Translations under genes and position numbers: made by a program
Shown: in pieces, positions 19,787 to 29,622 of the stretch
Numbering within the stretch: the first letter of the stretch is position 1
Layout: every line of letters starts with the position of its first letter
Notes under the pieces: model-generated
What the model was told of the DNA's origin: nothing
Database searches by the model: none
The model's input: only the letters and a program-made list of their open reading frames with translations
Assembly (NCBI RefSeq): GCF_004803755.1
Contig: NZ_CP032311.1
Span: 122,501-186,500 of the forward strand
Length of the DNA stretch: 64,000 bases
From: Pseudomonas sp. DG56-2
GTDB lineage: Bacteria > Pseudomonadota > Gammaproteobacteria > Pseudomonadales > Pseudomonadaceae
Reading direction: 5' to 3'

Positions 19787-21124
19787 ATGCGCGCGTTATT
19801 GTTCACCGCTGTTCCATTCGCTTTCGCTGCCAGCTTTGTTCAGGCACAGACGCTGCCAGAGGCCATGCAGAAAGCCTTGGAAGTGCATCCGGAAATCCAG
19901 GCTGGGGTCAATAGCCGTATCGCTGCTGACTACCAATTGCGCGCTGCCAAGGGCGGCTATCTGCCCAAGGTCGATGTGCTGGCAGGGTACGGCCGCGAAG
20001 GGACCGATAGCCCAAGTACCGGCAACCGTTGGGAGACTCTCAACCGGGGTGAATCAAGCGTGCGTCTGCGCCAAATGGTTTTTGACGGTTTCGCTACTTC
20101 CAGCGAAGTAGGGCGTCAACAAGCCACCGTTAACTCTCGTGCCTATTCCTTGCTTGGTTCGTCCGAGCGCACGGCATTGACCGTAGCTCAGGTTTATCTC
20201 GATGTCCTGACTCGACGCGAAATGGTGCGTCTGGCCGAAGACAACCTGCGCAGTCACGAGCGTATTTATGATCAGATCAAACTGCGTACCACCCGCGGCG
20301 TTGGGCGTCTGGCTGACCTCGACCAGGCCGAAGCGCGTCTGGCCCAAGCCAAGAACAACCTGATCACCGAGCAAACCAACCTGGCGGATGCAAAAACCAA
20401 CTACCTGAGCGTGGTGGGTGAAATGCCCGATGAGTTGAGCGCACCTGCACCGTTTATCGACATGCTGCCAGCCAACCTTGATGAAGCTCGCCATCAGATG
20501 GTCGAAAGCAGCCCGATTCTGCGTTCGGCTGAGTCCGACATCGCAGCGGCAGAAAAGCAATATGAAGCCGCCAAGTCTACGTTCTATCCACGTTTCGATG
20601 CAGAACTCGGACGGACGGCAGATAACGATATTGATGGTGCGAACGGCCACAATAACGAATGGCAGGCTATGCTGCGTATGAGCTTCAACCTGTATTCCGG
20701 TGGCAGCAACAAGGCCGACCTGGAATCGAAGTCCTACCTGACCAATCAGGCTCTGGACATCCGCAACAATGCTTTGCGCCAGCTCAATGAAGAACTGGGC
20801 CTGTCATGGAATGCTATGGATAACGCCAACGCGCAATTGCCGATTGCCCAGCAATATGTCGATTACAGCAACAACGTGCGCAGTGCGTATCAGAAGCAAT
20901 TCAGCCTTGGCGAGCGAACGCTGCTCGACTTGCTCGATAGTGAAAACGAACTCTTCACCGCCCAGCGTCGTCTGACTGAGGTGAAGTACATTCAAGTGTT
21001 TACTCAGTATCGAATCAAGGCGACCATTGGCCAACTGCTCAAGAGCCAGGGTGTTGTAGCGCCAATGGCAACTGTTGTGCAGAACGATTTGAAGCCCCAA
21101 GTGAGCCTGCCAGGTATGAACTGA
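19787..21124 (+). CDS. lapE: LapE, TolC-like outer-membrane channel
   Basis: The 445-residue outer-membrane factor of the LapA type I secretion system. A signal peptide ends at about residue 22 (SFVQA-QT). Two outer-membrane efflux repeats of long coiled-coil helices follow, with the typical C-terminal segment GERTLLDLLDSENELFTAQR. In this system the LapA N-terminal module stays lodged in LapE, keeping the adhesin on the surface. The gene is divergent from lapA and leads lapE-lapB-lapC. AGGA lies 9 nt before the ATG. Confidence 0.94.
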   Translation: MRALLFTAVPFAFAASFVQAQTLPEAMQKALEVHPEIQAGVNSRIAADYQLRAAKGGYLPKVDVLAGYGREGTDSPSTGNRWETLNRGESSVRLRQMVFDGFATSSEVGRQQATVNSRAYSLLGSSERTALTVAQVYLDVLTRREMVRLAEDNLRSHERIYDQIKLRTTRGVGRLADLDQAEARLAQAKNNLITEQTNLADAKTNYLSVVGEMPDELSAPAPFIDMLPANLDEARHQMVESSPILRSAESDIAAAEKQYEAAKSTFYPRFDAELGRTADNDIDGANGHNNEWQAMLRMSFNLYSGGSNKADLESKSYLTNQALDIRNNALRQLNEELGLSWNAMDNANAQLPIAQQYVDYSNNVRSAYQKQFSLGERTLLDLLDSENELFTAQRRLTEVKYIQVFTQYRIKATIGQLLKSQGVVAPMATVVQNDLKPQVSLPGMN

Positions 21125-21164
21125 GGCTCAGTTACCCCCAACCGCATTTACCAAGAGAAGCCGC

Positions 21165-23321
21165 GTGGAATCAGAAGTTAGTCGAGTTCAACTCAGTCAT
21201 GATCCACGCAGCCAGCACGATGATCCGTTGCTGGACAGCCTGCTCTCGCTTTGCGTTCTGCATCAAAAGCCTGCCAGCCGGGCGATGTTGACCACCGGTC
21301 TACCTTTGCCCGCCCAGCGCCTGAGCCCGGAATTGCTGCCTCGTGCAGCAGCCCGTGCCGGCCTACAGGGGCGCTTGCTGCAACGCAAGCTTGAGCAGAT
21401 CCCGAGCATTGCCATGCCGGCCATGCTGCTGCTCAAGGATGGTCGCAGCACGGTGTTGCTCGGCTGGGAGAATGATGACACCGCGCGGCTGTTGCTCAGT
21501 GAGAGTGACGGCGGCGAGGTGCATGTCAGCCGTGATGCGTTGCAGGCTGACTACAGCGGTCGAGTGTTCTTCGCTCAACCGCAGCACAAGTTCGACGTTA
21601 ATCACGGCAACCTGATACCGCGCGCGCGATCCTGGTTCCGTGACACGCTCAAGCGCAGCCGCTGGCTATACATCGATGCCATCGCTGCAAGCCTGGTGAT
21701 CAACCTGATTGCTTTGGCCGCACCGCTTTTCGTCATGAACGTGTACGACCGCGTGGTGCCCAACCAGGCGACCTCGACGTTGTGGGTGCTGGCTATCGGC
21801 ATTGGCGGTGCCTACGTCTTCGACCTGATACTCAAGAGCCTGCGTAGCCTGTGCCTTGACCTTGCGGGGAAGAAGACCGACCTGATCATTTCTGCGACTC
21901 TTTTCGAGCGCATCGTCGGCATGGCGATGAAGTTCCGTCCGGCGCGGGTCGGCAGCTTTGCTCAGAACATTCATGAATTTCAGGGCCTGCGCGATTTCCT
22001 CGCTTCGCTAACCCTTACCAGCCTTATTGACCTGCCGTTCACGCTGTTGATCTTGATGGTCATTGCCATCATCGGCGGGCATCTGGTGTGGATTCCGATT
22101 ATTGCCTTCCCGCTGGCCCTGGGTATCGGCTATGCCCTGCAGAAGCCGTTGGTGGCGACGCTGGAACAGACCATGGCCCTGGCTTCGGAGCGTCAATCCA
22201 GCCTGATCGAAACGCTGGCAAGCCTTGACGCGGTTAAAGTCAACAATGCCGAAAGCGAACGTCAGTACATGTGGGAGCAGACCATCGGCACCCTCAGTCG
22301 CTTGGAGATGCGGGTCAAGGTGCTCTCTGGCCTGGCGATGAACATCACCTTGCTTATCCAGCAGTTGGCGGGCGTGGCGCTGATTTGCGCCGGCGTGTAC
22401 CAGATTATCGCCGGTAACCTCAGCATGGGTGGCCTGATCGCTTGCTACATGCTCAGTGGCCGCGCCCTGGGCCCGATGAGCCAACTGTCTGGTTTGCTTA
22501 CGCGTTATCAGCAGGCCAAAGTCACCATGGTTTCAACTGACCAGATGATGGAGCTACCCCAGGAACGAAACTTCGAGGAACGTCCGCTGAGCCGTCAGGT
22601 TCTGCAGGGCGCAATCGAATTCCGCGGCGTTGACTTCACCTACCCGAATCAGCAAAACCAAGCCCTCAAGGGCGTCAATATGACGATTCGCCCAGGTGAA
22701 AAAATCGGCATCATCGGTCGTAGCGGCTCGGGTAAAAGTTCGCTGGCCAAGTTGATCGTCGGTCTTTACGAAGCTGATAAAGGGTCGCTGCTGATCGATG
22801 GCGTGGATATCCGCCAGATCGACGTCAGCGAACTGCGCCACAACATTGGCTACGTCCCCCAGGATATTCAATTGATGGCCGGTACGTTGCGCGACAACCT
22901 GGTCAGTGGTGCGCGTTACGTCGAAGACGAGATGGTCCTGCAGGCGGCCGAGCTGTCTGGTGTTCATGAATTTGCACGTTTGCATCCCCAAGGTTATGAA
23001 CTGCAAGTAGGGGAGCGCGGCCAGAACCTTTCTGGTGGGCAACGTCAGAACGTCGCACTTAGCCGTGCATTGCTGCTCAATCCTCAGATTCTGCTGCTCG
23101 ACGAACCTACCAGTGCGATGGACAACACCGGTGAGGAGCGCCTCAAGCAACGCCTGCAAGCCATTATCGAAAGCAAGACCGTGGTCCTGGTCACCCACCG
23201 GGCATCGTTGTTGTCACTGGTCGATCGCTTGATTGTGGTTGATCGGGGACAGATTGTTGCGGATGGCCCGAAAGCCGCCGTTATGGATGCGCTGAAGAAG
23301 GGGCAGATCAGTGTTGCTTAA
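21165..23321 (+). CDS. lapB: LapB, type I secretion ABC transporter
   Basis: A 718-residue inner-membrane ABC exporter for LapA. Residues about 20-150 form a C39-peptidase-like domain without a catalytic Cys, as in exporters of RTX adhesins that are not cut on export. About six membrane helices lie at 165-450. The nucleotide-binding domain has Walker A GRSGSGKS at 518-525, the signature LSGGQRQ, and Walker B ILLLDEP with its Asp at about 646. It starts 40 bp after lapE, with AAGAGAAG as ribosome site, and its last codons overlap lapC. Confidence 0.95.
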   Translation: MESEVSRVQLSHDPRSQHDDPLLDSLLSLCVLHQKPASRAMLTTGLPLPAQRLSPELLPRAAARAGLQGRLLQRKLEQIPSIAMPAMLLLKDGRSTVLLGWENDDTARLLLSESDGGEVHVSRDALQADYSGRVFFAQPQHKFDVNHGNLIPRARSWFRDTLKRSRWLYIDAIAASLVINLIALAAPLFVMNVYDRVVPNQATSTLWVLAIGIGGAYVFDLILKSLRSLCLDLAGKKTDLIISATLFERIVGMAMKFRPARVGSFAQNIHEFQGLRDFLASLTLTSLIDLPFTLLILMVIAIIGGHLVWIPIIAFPLALGIGYALQKPLVATLEQTMALASERQSSLIETLASLDAVKVNNAESERQYMWEQTIGTLSRLEMRVKVLSGLAMNITLLIQQLAGVALICAGVYQIIAGNLSMGGLIACYMLSGRALGPMSQLSGLLTRYQQAKVTMVSTDQMMELPQERNFEERPLSRQVLQGAIEFRGVDFTYPNQQNQALKGVNMTIRPGEKIGIIGRSGSGKSSLAKLIVGLYEADKGSLLIDGVDIRQIDVSELRHNIGYVPQDIQLMAGTLRDNLVSGARYVEDEMVLQAAELSGVHEFARLHPQGYELQVGERGQNLSGGQRQNVALSRALLLNPQILLLDEPTSAMDNTGEERLKQRLQAIIESKTVVLVTHRASLLSLVDRLIVVDRGQIVADGPKAAVMDALKKGQISVA

Positions 23322-24684
23322 GATGGATATGGGGCAGTTCAAGGAAAGCCTGCGCAAATATTTCAAAGGCTCGGAATCCCTCAGTGGCCAGCCGCTTCCC
23401 GAGGTCAACAAGGCGCTCATCGAAGATGCGCCGCGTATCGTGCGCCTGACCATCTGGGGGGTGATCGCATTCTTCCTGTTTCTGGGGTTGTGGGCTCACT
23501 TTGCAATTATTGACGAAGTCACTCGCGGTGAAGGCAAGGCAATTCCCTCCTCCAAACTGCAAAAAATCCAGAACCTGGAAGGCGGCATCGTTGCGCAGAT
23601 CTACGCCAAAGAAGGCCAGATTGTCGAAGAAGGTGCGCCATTGCTGCGCCTGGATGACACTCGTTTTGTTTCCAACGTCGGCGAGACCGAGGCTGACCGC
23701 CTGGCGATGGCCCTGCGTGTTGAGCGCCTGAGCGCGGAGGTCGAAGACCGTGCGCTGAAAATTGACGAAGAAATTCGCAAAGCTGTCCCCAGCCAGGCAG
23801 CCAACGAAGAAGCCTTGTACCAGAGCCGGCGTCAGCAGCTACAGGACGAACTTGGCGGAATGCATGAGCAACTGGTACAGCGTCAACAGGAGCTGCGTGA
23901 GTTCAGTTCCAAGCAGGCCCAGTATCGCAACAGCCTGCAGCTCCTGCGCCAGGAAATCAGCATGTCCGAGCCGTTGGTGGCCCAAGGCGCAATTTCTCAA
24001 GTTGAAGTATTGCGGTTGAAACGCGCTGAAGTTGAAAACCGCGGCCAGCTCGATGCCACCTCGCTGGCCATTCCGCGAGCCGAGTCGGCGATCAAGGAAG
24101 TTGAGCGCAAGATTGACGAGACCCGCGGCAAGTTCCGCAGCGATGCTCTTACCCAGCTCAACGAGGCGCGCACCGACCTGAACAAGGCCAAGGCCACAGG
24201 CAAGGCGCTGGACGATCGCGTCAATCGAACCCTGGTAACTTCGCCGGTGCGCGGCATCGTCAAGCAAATGTTGGTCAACACCGTCGGTGGCGTTATCCAG
24301 CCTGGCAGTGACCTGGTCGAAATCGTACCGCTTGACGACACCCTTCTGGTCGAAGCCCGTGTTCGTCCGCAAGACATTGCGTTCCTGCATCCGGGCCAGG
24401 AAGCCATGGTCAAGTTCACGGCCTACGACTTCACCATCTACGGTGGTTTGAAAGCCAAGCTAGAACAGATCGGCGCCGATACCATCACCGATGAAGACAA
24501 CAACACCTTCTACGTGATCAAACTGCGCACGGAGCGCAGTCACCTGGGTTCAGACGAGAAGCCCTTGTTGATCATCCCTGGCATGGTTGCTTCGGTGGAT
24601 ATCATCACGGGCAAGAAAAGCGTGCTGAGCTACCTGCTCAAACCCATCATCCGCGCCCGCGCCGAGGCCTTGCGCGAGCGCTAA
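23311..24684 (+). CDS. lapC: LapC, membrane fusion protein of the LapA exporter
   Basis: A 457-residue HlyD-family adaptor joining LapB to LapE. There is a short cytoplasmic N-terminus, one membrane helix at about 46-66, a biotinyl-lipoyl-like half (LEGGIVAQIYAKEGQIVEEGAPLLRLD region), a long coiled-coil hairpin and the returning beta-barrel domain (TSPVRGIVKQMLVNTVGGVI region). The GTG at 23311 overlaps the end of lapB by 11 bp and has AGAAGGGG upstream; an ATG at 23323 is an alternative start. A hairpin-like GC-rich stretch follows the stop at about 24687-24715, before the convergent WYL gene. Confidence 0.94.
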   Translation: MLLKMDMGQFKESLRKYFKGSESLSGQPLPEVNKALIEDAPRIVRLTIWGVIAFFLFLGLWAHFAIIDEVTRGEGKAIPSSKLQKIQNLEGGIVAQIYAKEGQIVEEGAPLLRLDDTRFVSNVGETEADRLAMALRVERLSAEVEDRALKIDEEIRKAVPSQAANEEALYQSRRQQLQDELGGMHEQLVQRQQELREFSSKQAQYRNSLQLLRQEISMSEPLVAQGAISQVEVLRLKRAEVENRGQLDATSLAIPRAESAIKEVERKIDETRGKFRSDALTQLNEARTDLNKAKATGKALDDRVNRTLVTSPVRGIVKQMLVNTVGGVIQPGSDLVEIVPLDDTLLVEARVRPQDIAFLHPGQEAMVKFTAYDFTIYGGLKAKLEQIGADTITDEDNNTFYVIKLRTERSHLGSDEKPLLIIPGMVASVDIITGKKSVLSYLLKPIIRARAEALRER

Positions 24685-24735
24685 GCCTGCCCCGCGATCT
24701 TGGGCAACGCGGCAGTAGTCTGAGCGCTTGTTGAA

Positions 24736-25755
24736 TCAGGCCTGCTGCGCCGCCTGGTACTGGGCGGCCGCGTTACTCAGGGTTTCAGCCATTTGCTGGC
24801 GCAGGGTCGGGGGCTGCTCGACGATCAAACCGTCGCCTTGGCTCAGTAGCCACCAGCGCAGTTGCCAGCTGTTGCTCACGGTGGCTCGCAGACAATGACC
24901 CTGTTCCAGCTTGATGAGCTGCATATCCGCTGACAGCGGGGTCTCACGTACCAGGCGTGCCAGGTTGTCGCTGATCCAGGCCTGCAACTCGATCTTGTCG
25001 GTATCCCCGAACTGCAGAGCATCACTGCGCAAGTAGGCCTGCAGGTCGAAGTCGCGCAAGCCTTCGGTTGCGCTGCCGAGCACGCGCAGATGGCGAAAGC
25101 GATGTACTGCGAATTGGCGAATATCACTGTAGGGCGCAGCGGTGGCGATCAGGTAGCTGATCTGGCCACGCTGGATCAATGCCAGTGGATTGAGGGTCAA
25201 CTCGCTGACCTTATCGGTGTGCGCTGAGTAGTACTGGCAGTGCAACTGGTACTCCTCGAGCAGCGCTTGTTGCAGGGTCTCCAGAATACTGTCCGGCACT
25301 TCCGGGGCCTGCATATTCATGTCTGCCCGTACACTGGCGACCTTGTCCAGCCAGCGTGCCGCCTTGTTGGCACCGGAAAGATGTTCAAGCTTCTGCCGAG
25401 CATGGCTGAAGCGTGGATCGAGCACCTTGAGCATGCTGCTTGGCAGCAAGGGCCGCACGGCTTCTTCGACCAGCGCCAGGCTTAAAGCCTCGCTGATACT
25501 GATGCCGCGCAGTTCGATGCAGGCGTTGGCTGCCCAGTGCCAGCCGTAGGGAATGCTCTTGTCATTACGCTCCAGCGGAAAGATCAGCGACAACTCGTTG
25601 AGGTCGCGCTCGATACTGCGTTTGCTGATGGGAAAACCGGCATCTTGCAGGCGAGCTACCAGCTCGGCGCTGGTAATGCCTGGTGAGCGGCTGGGCAGTT
25701 GGCGCAGTAACTCCCATTGACGGCTGAGAGTGGCACGGGTGGTTGCGGAGGGCAA
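24736..25755 (-). CDS. WYL-domain transcriptional regulator
   Basis: A regulator with an N-terminal helix-turn-helix (ITSAELVARLQDAGFPISKRSIERDLNEL) and a WYL-type ligand-sensing domain (LIQRGQISYLIATA, FAVHRFRHLRVL), then the WCX tail. The preferred start is TTG at 25755, because AGGACG lies 8 nt upstream and the protein then begins at the helix-turn-helix; an ATG at 25824 would add 23 residues without family resemblance. WYL proteins often sense nucleotides or DNA damage; the ligand here is unknown. The gene converges on lapC and diverges from the Sel1 gene. Confidence 0.85.
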   Translation of the reverse strand: MPSATTRATLSRQWELLRQLPSRSPGITSAELVARLQDAGFPISKRSIERDLNELSLIFPLERNDKSIPYGWHWAANACIELRGISISEALSLALVEEAVRPLLPSSMLKVLDPRFSHARQKLEHLSGANKAARWLDKVASVRADMNMQAPEVPDSILETLQQALLEEYQLHCQYYSAHTDKVSELTLNPLALIQRGQISYLIATAAPYSDIRQFAVHRFRHLRVLGSATEGLRDFDLQAYLRSDALQFGDTDKIELQAWISDNLARLVRETPLSADMQLIKLEQGHCLRATVSNSWQLRWWLLSQGDGLIVEQPPTLRQQMAETLSNAAAQYQAAQQA

Positions 25756-25955
25756 AAGATAACGTCCTTGTCTAGGCTTGCGGTTGTAGCATGGTCTCAG
25801 TGGCGAGTTATGGCAATTGGCCATTTAACTATTAGATCAAGGATGAAGCCGTTGATTTGCCTCAACCGAATCGTTCGCGACAGGTTTTGTCGTGGCTCTG
25901 CGCAGAATCACGCCTCATTACACCCGCCAGCGTTTGGGAGGGTTGTTCAACGAGG

Positions 25956-26786
25956 ATGAACATGTCGGCTGCCAGCAATATTTACCCACTGCTCGAGCGT
26001 CTGCTGCCTGAGCGAATCACTCCTGTGTCGGGTCGAACCGGCCAGTTGGAGCGGATGTACGCTGGCGTGGGCATGCCCAGTCAGCGGGCAGCGTTGGGCG
26101 AAAGCTTCCTCCTGATCAGTCGCCTCGAAGAAGCCTCGGATCTGCAGGCGCTGTACAGCGATCTGCGCAGCCAGGCGTTGGACGGCAGTGTCGCGGCGCT
26201 CAACGATCTGGGCTGGATCTGGCTGAATGGAAAATATTGGCGCGCCGACACCCCACTGGCCGGGCATCTGTTGCGTATGGCGGCATTGCAAGGCAGCGCT
26301 GTGGCCTGGTTCAACCTCGGCCAGCAGTATTACTTCGGCAAGGGGGTCGAGGTCGCCTATGCCAGCGCGGCCGAGTACTACCAGCATGCGTTCGAGCGCG
26401 GCCTGGAACAGGCGGCTGCGGCCTTGGGTGATCTCTATGAAGAGGAGATCTGCGACGGCGACTTGCAGACCTGGAGCGTTGATCTACAAATGGCGTACAG
26501 CTGGTTTTCGCGCGGCGCCCAGAGCGGCGATGCGCGTTGCCGTTTTGAAGTGGGCTATCGGCTGTTGCACGGGCAGAGCGTTGCAGCCGACCACAAGGCT
26601 GGCGTGTACTGGTTGGAGCTGGCAGCAGTGGCTGGGGTCATGCAGGCCGCAGAAGAGCTGGCGGTGCACTTCAGTGTTTCTCATGATGCCTTGCGCTACT
26701 TGTTTTGGCGTGATCAAGCCATCCATATGGGAAGCTCGCTTGCCTTGACCATGAAGCTGGACGATCAACTTCAGCCCGGAGCTTGA
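25956..26786 (+). CDS. Sel1-repeat (tetratricopeptide-like) protein
   Basis: About 276 residues, without signal peptide. The C-terminal two thirds hold Sel1-type helical repeats: LNDLGWIWLNGKYW, AWFNLGQQYYFGKGVEVAYASA, AAAALGDLYEEEI, CRFEVGYRLLHGQSVAADHKAGVYWLELAA. Sel1 proteins act as scaffolds for protein-protein contacts. ATG at 25956 follows GGGAGGG by 13 nt; a second ATG at 25962 with GAGG 6 nt before it is equally good. It is divergent from the WYL regulator, with about 200 bp between them that must carry both promoters. The partner is unknown. Confidence 0.8.
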   Translation: MNMSAASNIYPLLERLLPERITPVSGRTGQLERMYAGVGMPSQRAALGESFLLISRLEEASDLQALYSDLRSQALDGSVAALNDLGWIWLNGKYWRADTPLAGHLLRMAALQGSAVAWFNLGQQYYFGKGVEVAYASAAEYYQHAFERGLEQAAAALGDLYEEEICDGDLQTWSVDLQMAYSWFSRGAQSGDARCRFEVGYRLLHGQSVAADHKAGVYWLELAAVAGVMQAAEELAVHFSVSHDALRYLFWRDQAIHMGSSLALTMKLDDQLQPGA

Positions 26787-26834
26787 CGCCGGTCAGCCGC
26801 ACTTGACGATGAGGGCGTCGATCGAAGAATATAG

Positions 26835-26850
26835 ATAGTTAGCAAACTAT
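26835..26850. promoter_or_regulatory. MarR-type operator candidate
   Basis: ATAGTT-AGCA-AACTAT, an interrupted palindrome of the MarR type, is centred 31 bp upstream of the marR start codon. Its position fits autorepression of the whole efflux operon by its first gene product. Confidence 0.65.
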
Positions 26851-26873
26851 GAATATGCGAAGGCCTTCCCTTC

Positions 26874-27326
26874 ATGACTCTCGATGCACTGCAACGCACT
26901 ATCAGCAGCGGAATGGTGGTGGCCGGTCGGCACTGGCGGCGGATCTGTCAGGCGACCCTGGCTGGCTACGGTATTTCCGAAGCCTGCGCCATCCCGTTGC
27001 TGATGATCGTGCGCCTGGGTGATGGCGTGCATCAGGTGGCGGTGGCCCATGCAGCTGGCCTTGAAAGCCCCTCGTTGGTACGCCTGCTCAATCAACTGTG
27101 CAGCGCTGGGCTTATCTGTCGCACTGAAGACCCTGTCGATCGCCGCGCCAAAGCGCTGAGCCTGACTGAAAGTGGCCGCGCCCTGGCCGAAACCATCGAA
27201 GATGAGTTGGTGCGACTGCGTCGCGATGTGCTGCAGGGTATCGATGAGGCCGATCTGTTGTCAGCCCTGCGCGTCATCCGTGCCTTCGAACAGGCAGCGC
27301 AACGCACGCCGGGCGTGCTGGTGTGA
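26874..27326 (+). CDS. MarR-family repressor of the efflux operon
   Basis: A 150-residue winged-helix regulator. The core has the MarR arrangement: helices, then VAVAHAAGLESPSLVRLLNQLCSAGLI as recognition region, then the wing with DPVDRRAKALSLTESGR (the D-x-R-x-K/R motif). Its stop codon overlaps the GTG of the FUSC transporter by 4 bp, so it is the first gene of a five-gene operon. MarR proteins of this type release DNA on binding aromatic compounds, which would induce the pump; the inducer is unknown. Confidence 0.92.
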   Translation: MTLDALQRTISSGMVVAGRHWRRICQATLAGYGISEACAIPLLMIVRLGDGVHQVAVAHAAGLESPSLVRLLNQLCSAGLICRTEDPVDRRAKALSLTESGRALAETIEDELVRLRRDVLQGIDEADLLSALRVIRAFEQAAQRTPGVLV

Positions 27327-29413
27327 AGGGCTTTTTCAGTTCCCTGCCGCCTGCTCGCGACTGGTTCTATGGTGTGCGTACGTTCGCCGCCTCGATGATT
27401 GCGTTGTACATCGCTTTGCTGTTGCAGTTGCCCCGGCCTTATTGGGCCATGGCCACGGTGTATATCGTTTCCAGCCCCTTTGTCGGCCCCACCAGCTCCA
27501 AGGCGTTGTACCGCGCAATGGGCACCTTGCTGGGTGCTGCAGGTGCAGTGTTCATGGTCCCGCTGCTGGTACAGACACCACTACTGCTGACTGTGGCCAT
27601 TGCCTTGTGGACTGGCACCTTGTTGTTTCTCTCGTTGCACCTGCGTACCGCCAACAGCTATGCCTTGATGCTGGCGGGCTACACCTTGCCGATGATTGCC
27701 CTGCCCGTAGTCGACGATCCGTTGCGGGTGTTCGATATCGCATCGTCCCGGGCCCAGGAAATCTGTCTGGGCATTGTCTGCGCTGCAGTGGTTGGCGCTA
27801 TTTTCTGGCCACGGCGTTTAACCCCGGTAGTCGTTGGCGCCACAGGTAACTGGTTCAACGAAGCAATCCGCTATAGCGATACCTTTCTTGCCCGCACCGC
27901 GTCCACCGACACGGTCGGCACCTTGCGCGCTTCGATGGTGACCACATTCAACACGCTGGAGCTGATGATCGGGCAACTGTCGCATGAGGGCGCGCGCCCG
28001 CAGACGGTGAAGAATGCTCGTGAGCTGCGCGGGCGCATGATCCACCTACTGCCCGTGGTCGACGCCCTGGACGATGCCTTGCTGGCCTTGGAGGCCCGCG
28101 CACCGGCCCAGGCCGAGCAGTTGCAGCCGTTACTGGAGCAGGCCCGTGAATGGCTGAAAAGCACTTCCAGCGACGCGTCCCCCAGCCGTTGGTCGGCTCT
28201 TCGGGCTCAACTTGAACACCTGCAGCCCAGTGTCGCGGACCTCGATGAGCGCCCGGCGTTGTTGCTGTCCAATGCGCTCTACCGCCTGGCCGAATGGGTC
28301 GACCTGTGGCAAGACTGCTGCAGCCTGCAACACGCCATTCGCAACGAAGACTTGTCGCCGTGGCGGGCTGTGTACCGACATTGGCGCCTGGGTCGCCTGA
28401 CGCCGTTCTTCGACCGTGGTCTGATGCTCTATTCAGTGTTTTCCACGGTGACGGCAATTATTGCGGCGACCACGCTGTGGATACTTTCAGGCTGGAATGA
28501 TGGCGGCAGTGCGGTGATTCTCGCTGCCGTCGCTTGCAGCTTTTTTGCGGCGATGGACGATCCTGCTCCACAGATTTACCGGTTTTTCTTCTGGACCGCC
28601 CTGTCTGTTGTGTTCGCTAGCCTTTACCTGTTTCTGGTATTGCCCAACCTGCATGACTTTCCGATGCTGGTGCTGGCCTTCGCCATTCCCTTCATTTGCG
28701 TCGGAACCCTGACGGTACAACCGCAGTTCTACCTTGGCACCTTGCTGACCATTGTGAACACAGCCTCGTTCATCAGTATCCAGGGCGCTTACGATGCCAA
28801 CTTCCTGACCTTCATCAACTCCAACCTGGCCGGGCCCGTGGGGTTGCTGTTCGCGTTTATCTGGACGTTGGTGATGCGCCCGTTCGGAGTGGAACTGGCG
28901 GCCAAGCGGCTGACGCGCTTCAGTTGGAGGGACATCGTTGGCATGACCCGTCCAGCGACGCTGGCCGAACATCGTTATTTGGGCGTACAGATGCTCGACC
29001 GCTTGATGCAACACCTGCCACGTTTAATCCAGACCGGTCAGGACACGGGGTCAGCGTTGCGTGATCTGCGCGTGGGTTTGAACCTGCTCGATTTGCTTGC
29101 CTACATGCCTCGGGTTGACGTGGGGCCGCGGCATTTGCTGCAGCAGGTCGTGGAGGAGGTGGGCGAGCACTTTCAGGGTTGTCTGGATGCTCGCCGCCGT
29201 CTGCATGCGCCCGAAGTACTGCTGCAGAGCATGGAACGCGCCCGCAGGGCTCTCAATCTCAACGACCTGGCCGACAGTGGCGAAACCCGAATTCACCTGT
29301 TGCACGCCTTGAGCGGCTTACGCCTGGCTCTGCTGCCTGGTGTGGAAGTGGTGCTGGAGCCGTCTGATGACAAGCCGCAACTGCCTTATGGCATCGATGG
29401 AGCCCCCCTGTGA
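27323..29413 (+). CDS. FUSC-family inner-membrane efflux transporter
   Basis: A 696-residue fusaric acid resistance/AaeB-like protein. An N-terminal block of about six membrane helices carries the family segment PYWAMATVYIVSSPFVGPTS; a cytoplasmic helical region follows (about 170-360); a second block of about six helices spans 365-530; a cytoplasmic tail ends the protein. Proteins of this family export aromatic carboxylic acids together with an HlyD adaptor and an outer-membrane channel, both of which follow here. It starts with GTG overlapping marR and ends in a 4-bp overlap with the DUF1656 gene. Confidence 0.92.
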   Translation: MKGFFSSLPPARDWFYGVRTFAASMIALYIALLLQLPRPYWAMATVYIVSSPFVGPTSSKALYRAMGTLLGAAGAVFMVPLLVQTPLLLTVAIALWTGTLLFLSLHLRTANSYALMLAGYTLPMIALPVVDDPLRVFDIASSRAQEICLGIVCAAVVGAIFWPRRLTPVVVGATGNWFNEAIRYSDTFLARTASTDTVGTLRASMVTTFNTLELMIGQLSHEGARPQTVKNARELRGRMIHLLPVVDALDDALLALEARAPAQAEQLQPLLEQAREWLKSTSSDASPSRWSALRAQLEHLQPSVADLDERPALLLSNALYRLAEWVDLWQDCCSLQHAIRNEDLSPWRAVYRHWRLGRLTPFFDRGLMLYSVFSTVTAIIAATTLWILSGWNDGGSAVILAAVACSFFAAMDDPAPQIYRFFFWTALSVVFASLYLFLVLPNLHDFPMLVLAFAIPFICVGTLTVQPQFYLGTLLTIVNTASFISIQGAYDANFLTFINSNLAGPVGLLFAFIWTLVMRPFGVELAAKRLTRFSWRDIVGMTRPATLAEHRYLGVQMLDRLMQHLPRLIQTGQDTGSALRDLRVGLNLLDLLAYMPRVDVGPRHLLQQVVEEVGEHFQGCLDARRRLHAPEVLLQSMERARRALNLNDLADSGETRIHLLHALSGLRLALLPGVEVVLEPSDDKPQLPYGIDGAPL

Positions 29414-29622
29414 TCGGTGAACTGGATATCAGCGGGGTATTTCTGCCCACGTTGCTGGTGATGATGGTCCTCACCTACCTGTTGTTTCTTGGGGTGCACG
29501 CGCTGCTCACCCGTTTGCATTTCTACCGCCTGGTCTGGCACCGGGCGTTGTTCAACGTTGCGCTATACGCCGTGCTGCTCGGCACGGTCGATCACTTTTG
29601 CCGAAACCTGATGCTGCCATGA
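29410..29622 (+). CDS. DUF1656 small membrane protein (AaeX-like)
   Basis: A 70-residue protein with two membrane helices and the DUF1656 start pattern (GELDISGVFLPTLL). Such proteins almost always sit between a FUSC transporter and its HlyD partner, as AaeX does in the E. coli aaeXAB operon. It overlaps both neighbours by 4 bp. It is probably an accessory subunit of the pump. Confidence 0.92.
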   Translation: MIGELDISGVFLPTLLVMMVLTYLLFLGVHALLTRLHFYRLVWHRALFNVALYAVLLGTVDHFCRNLMLP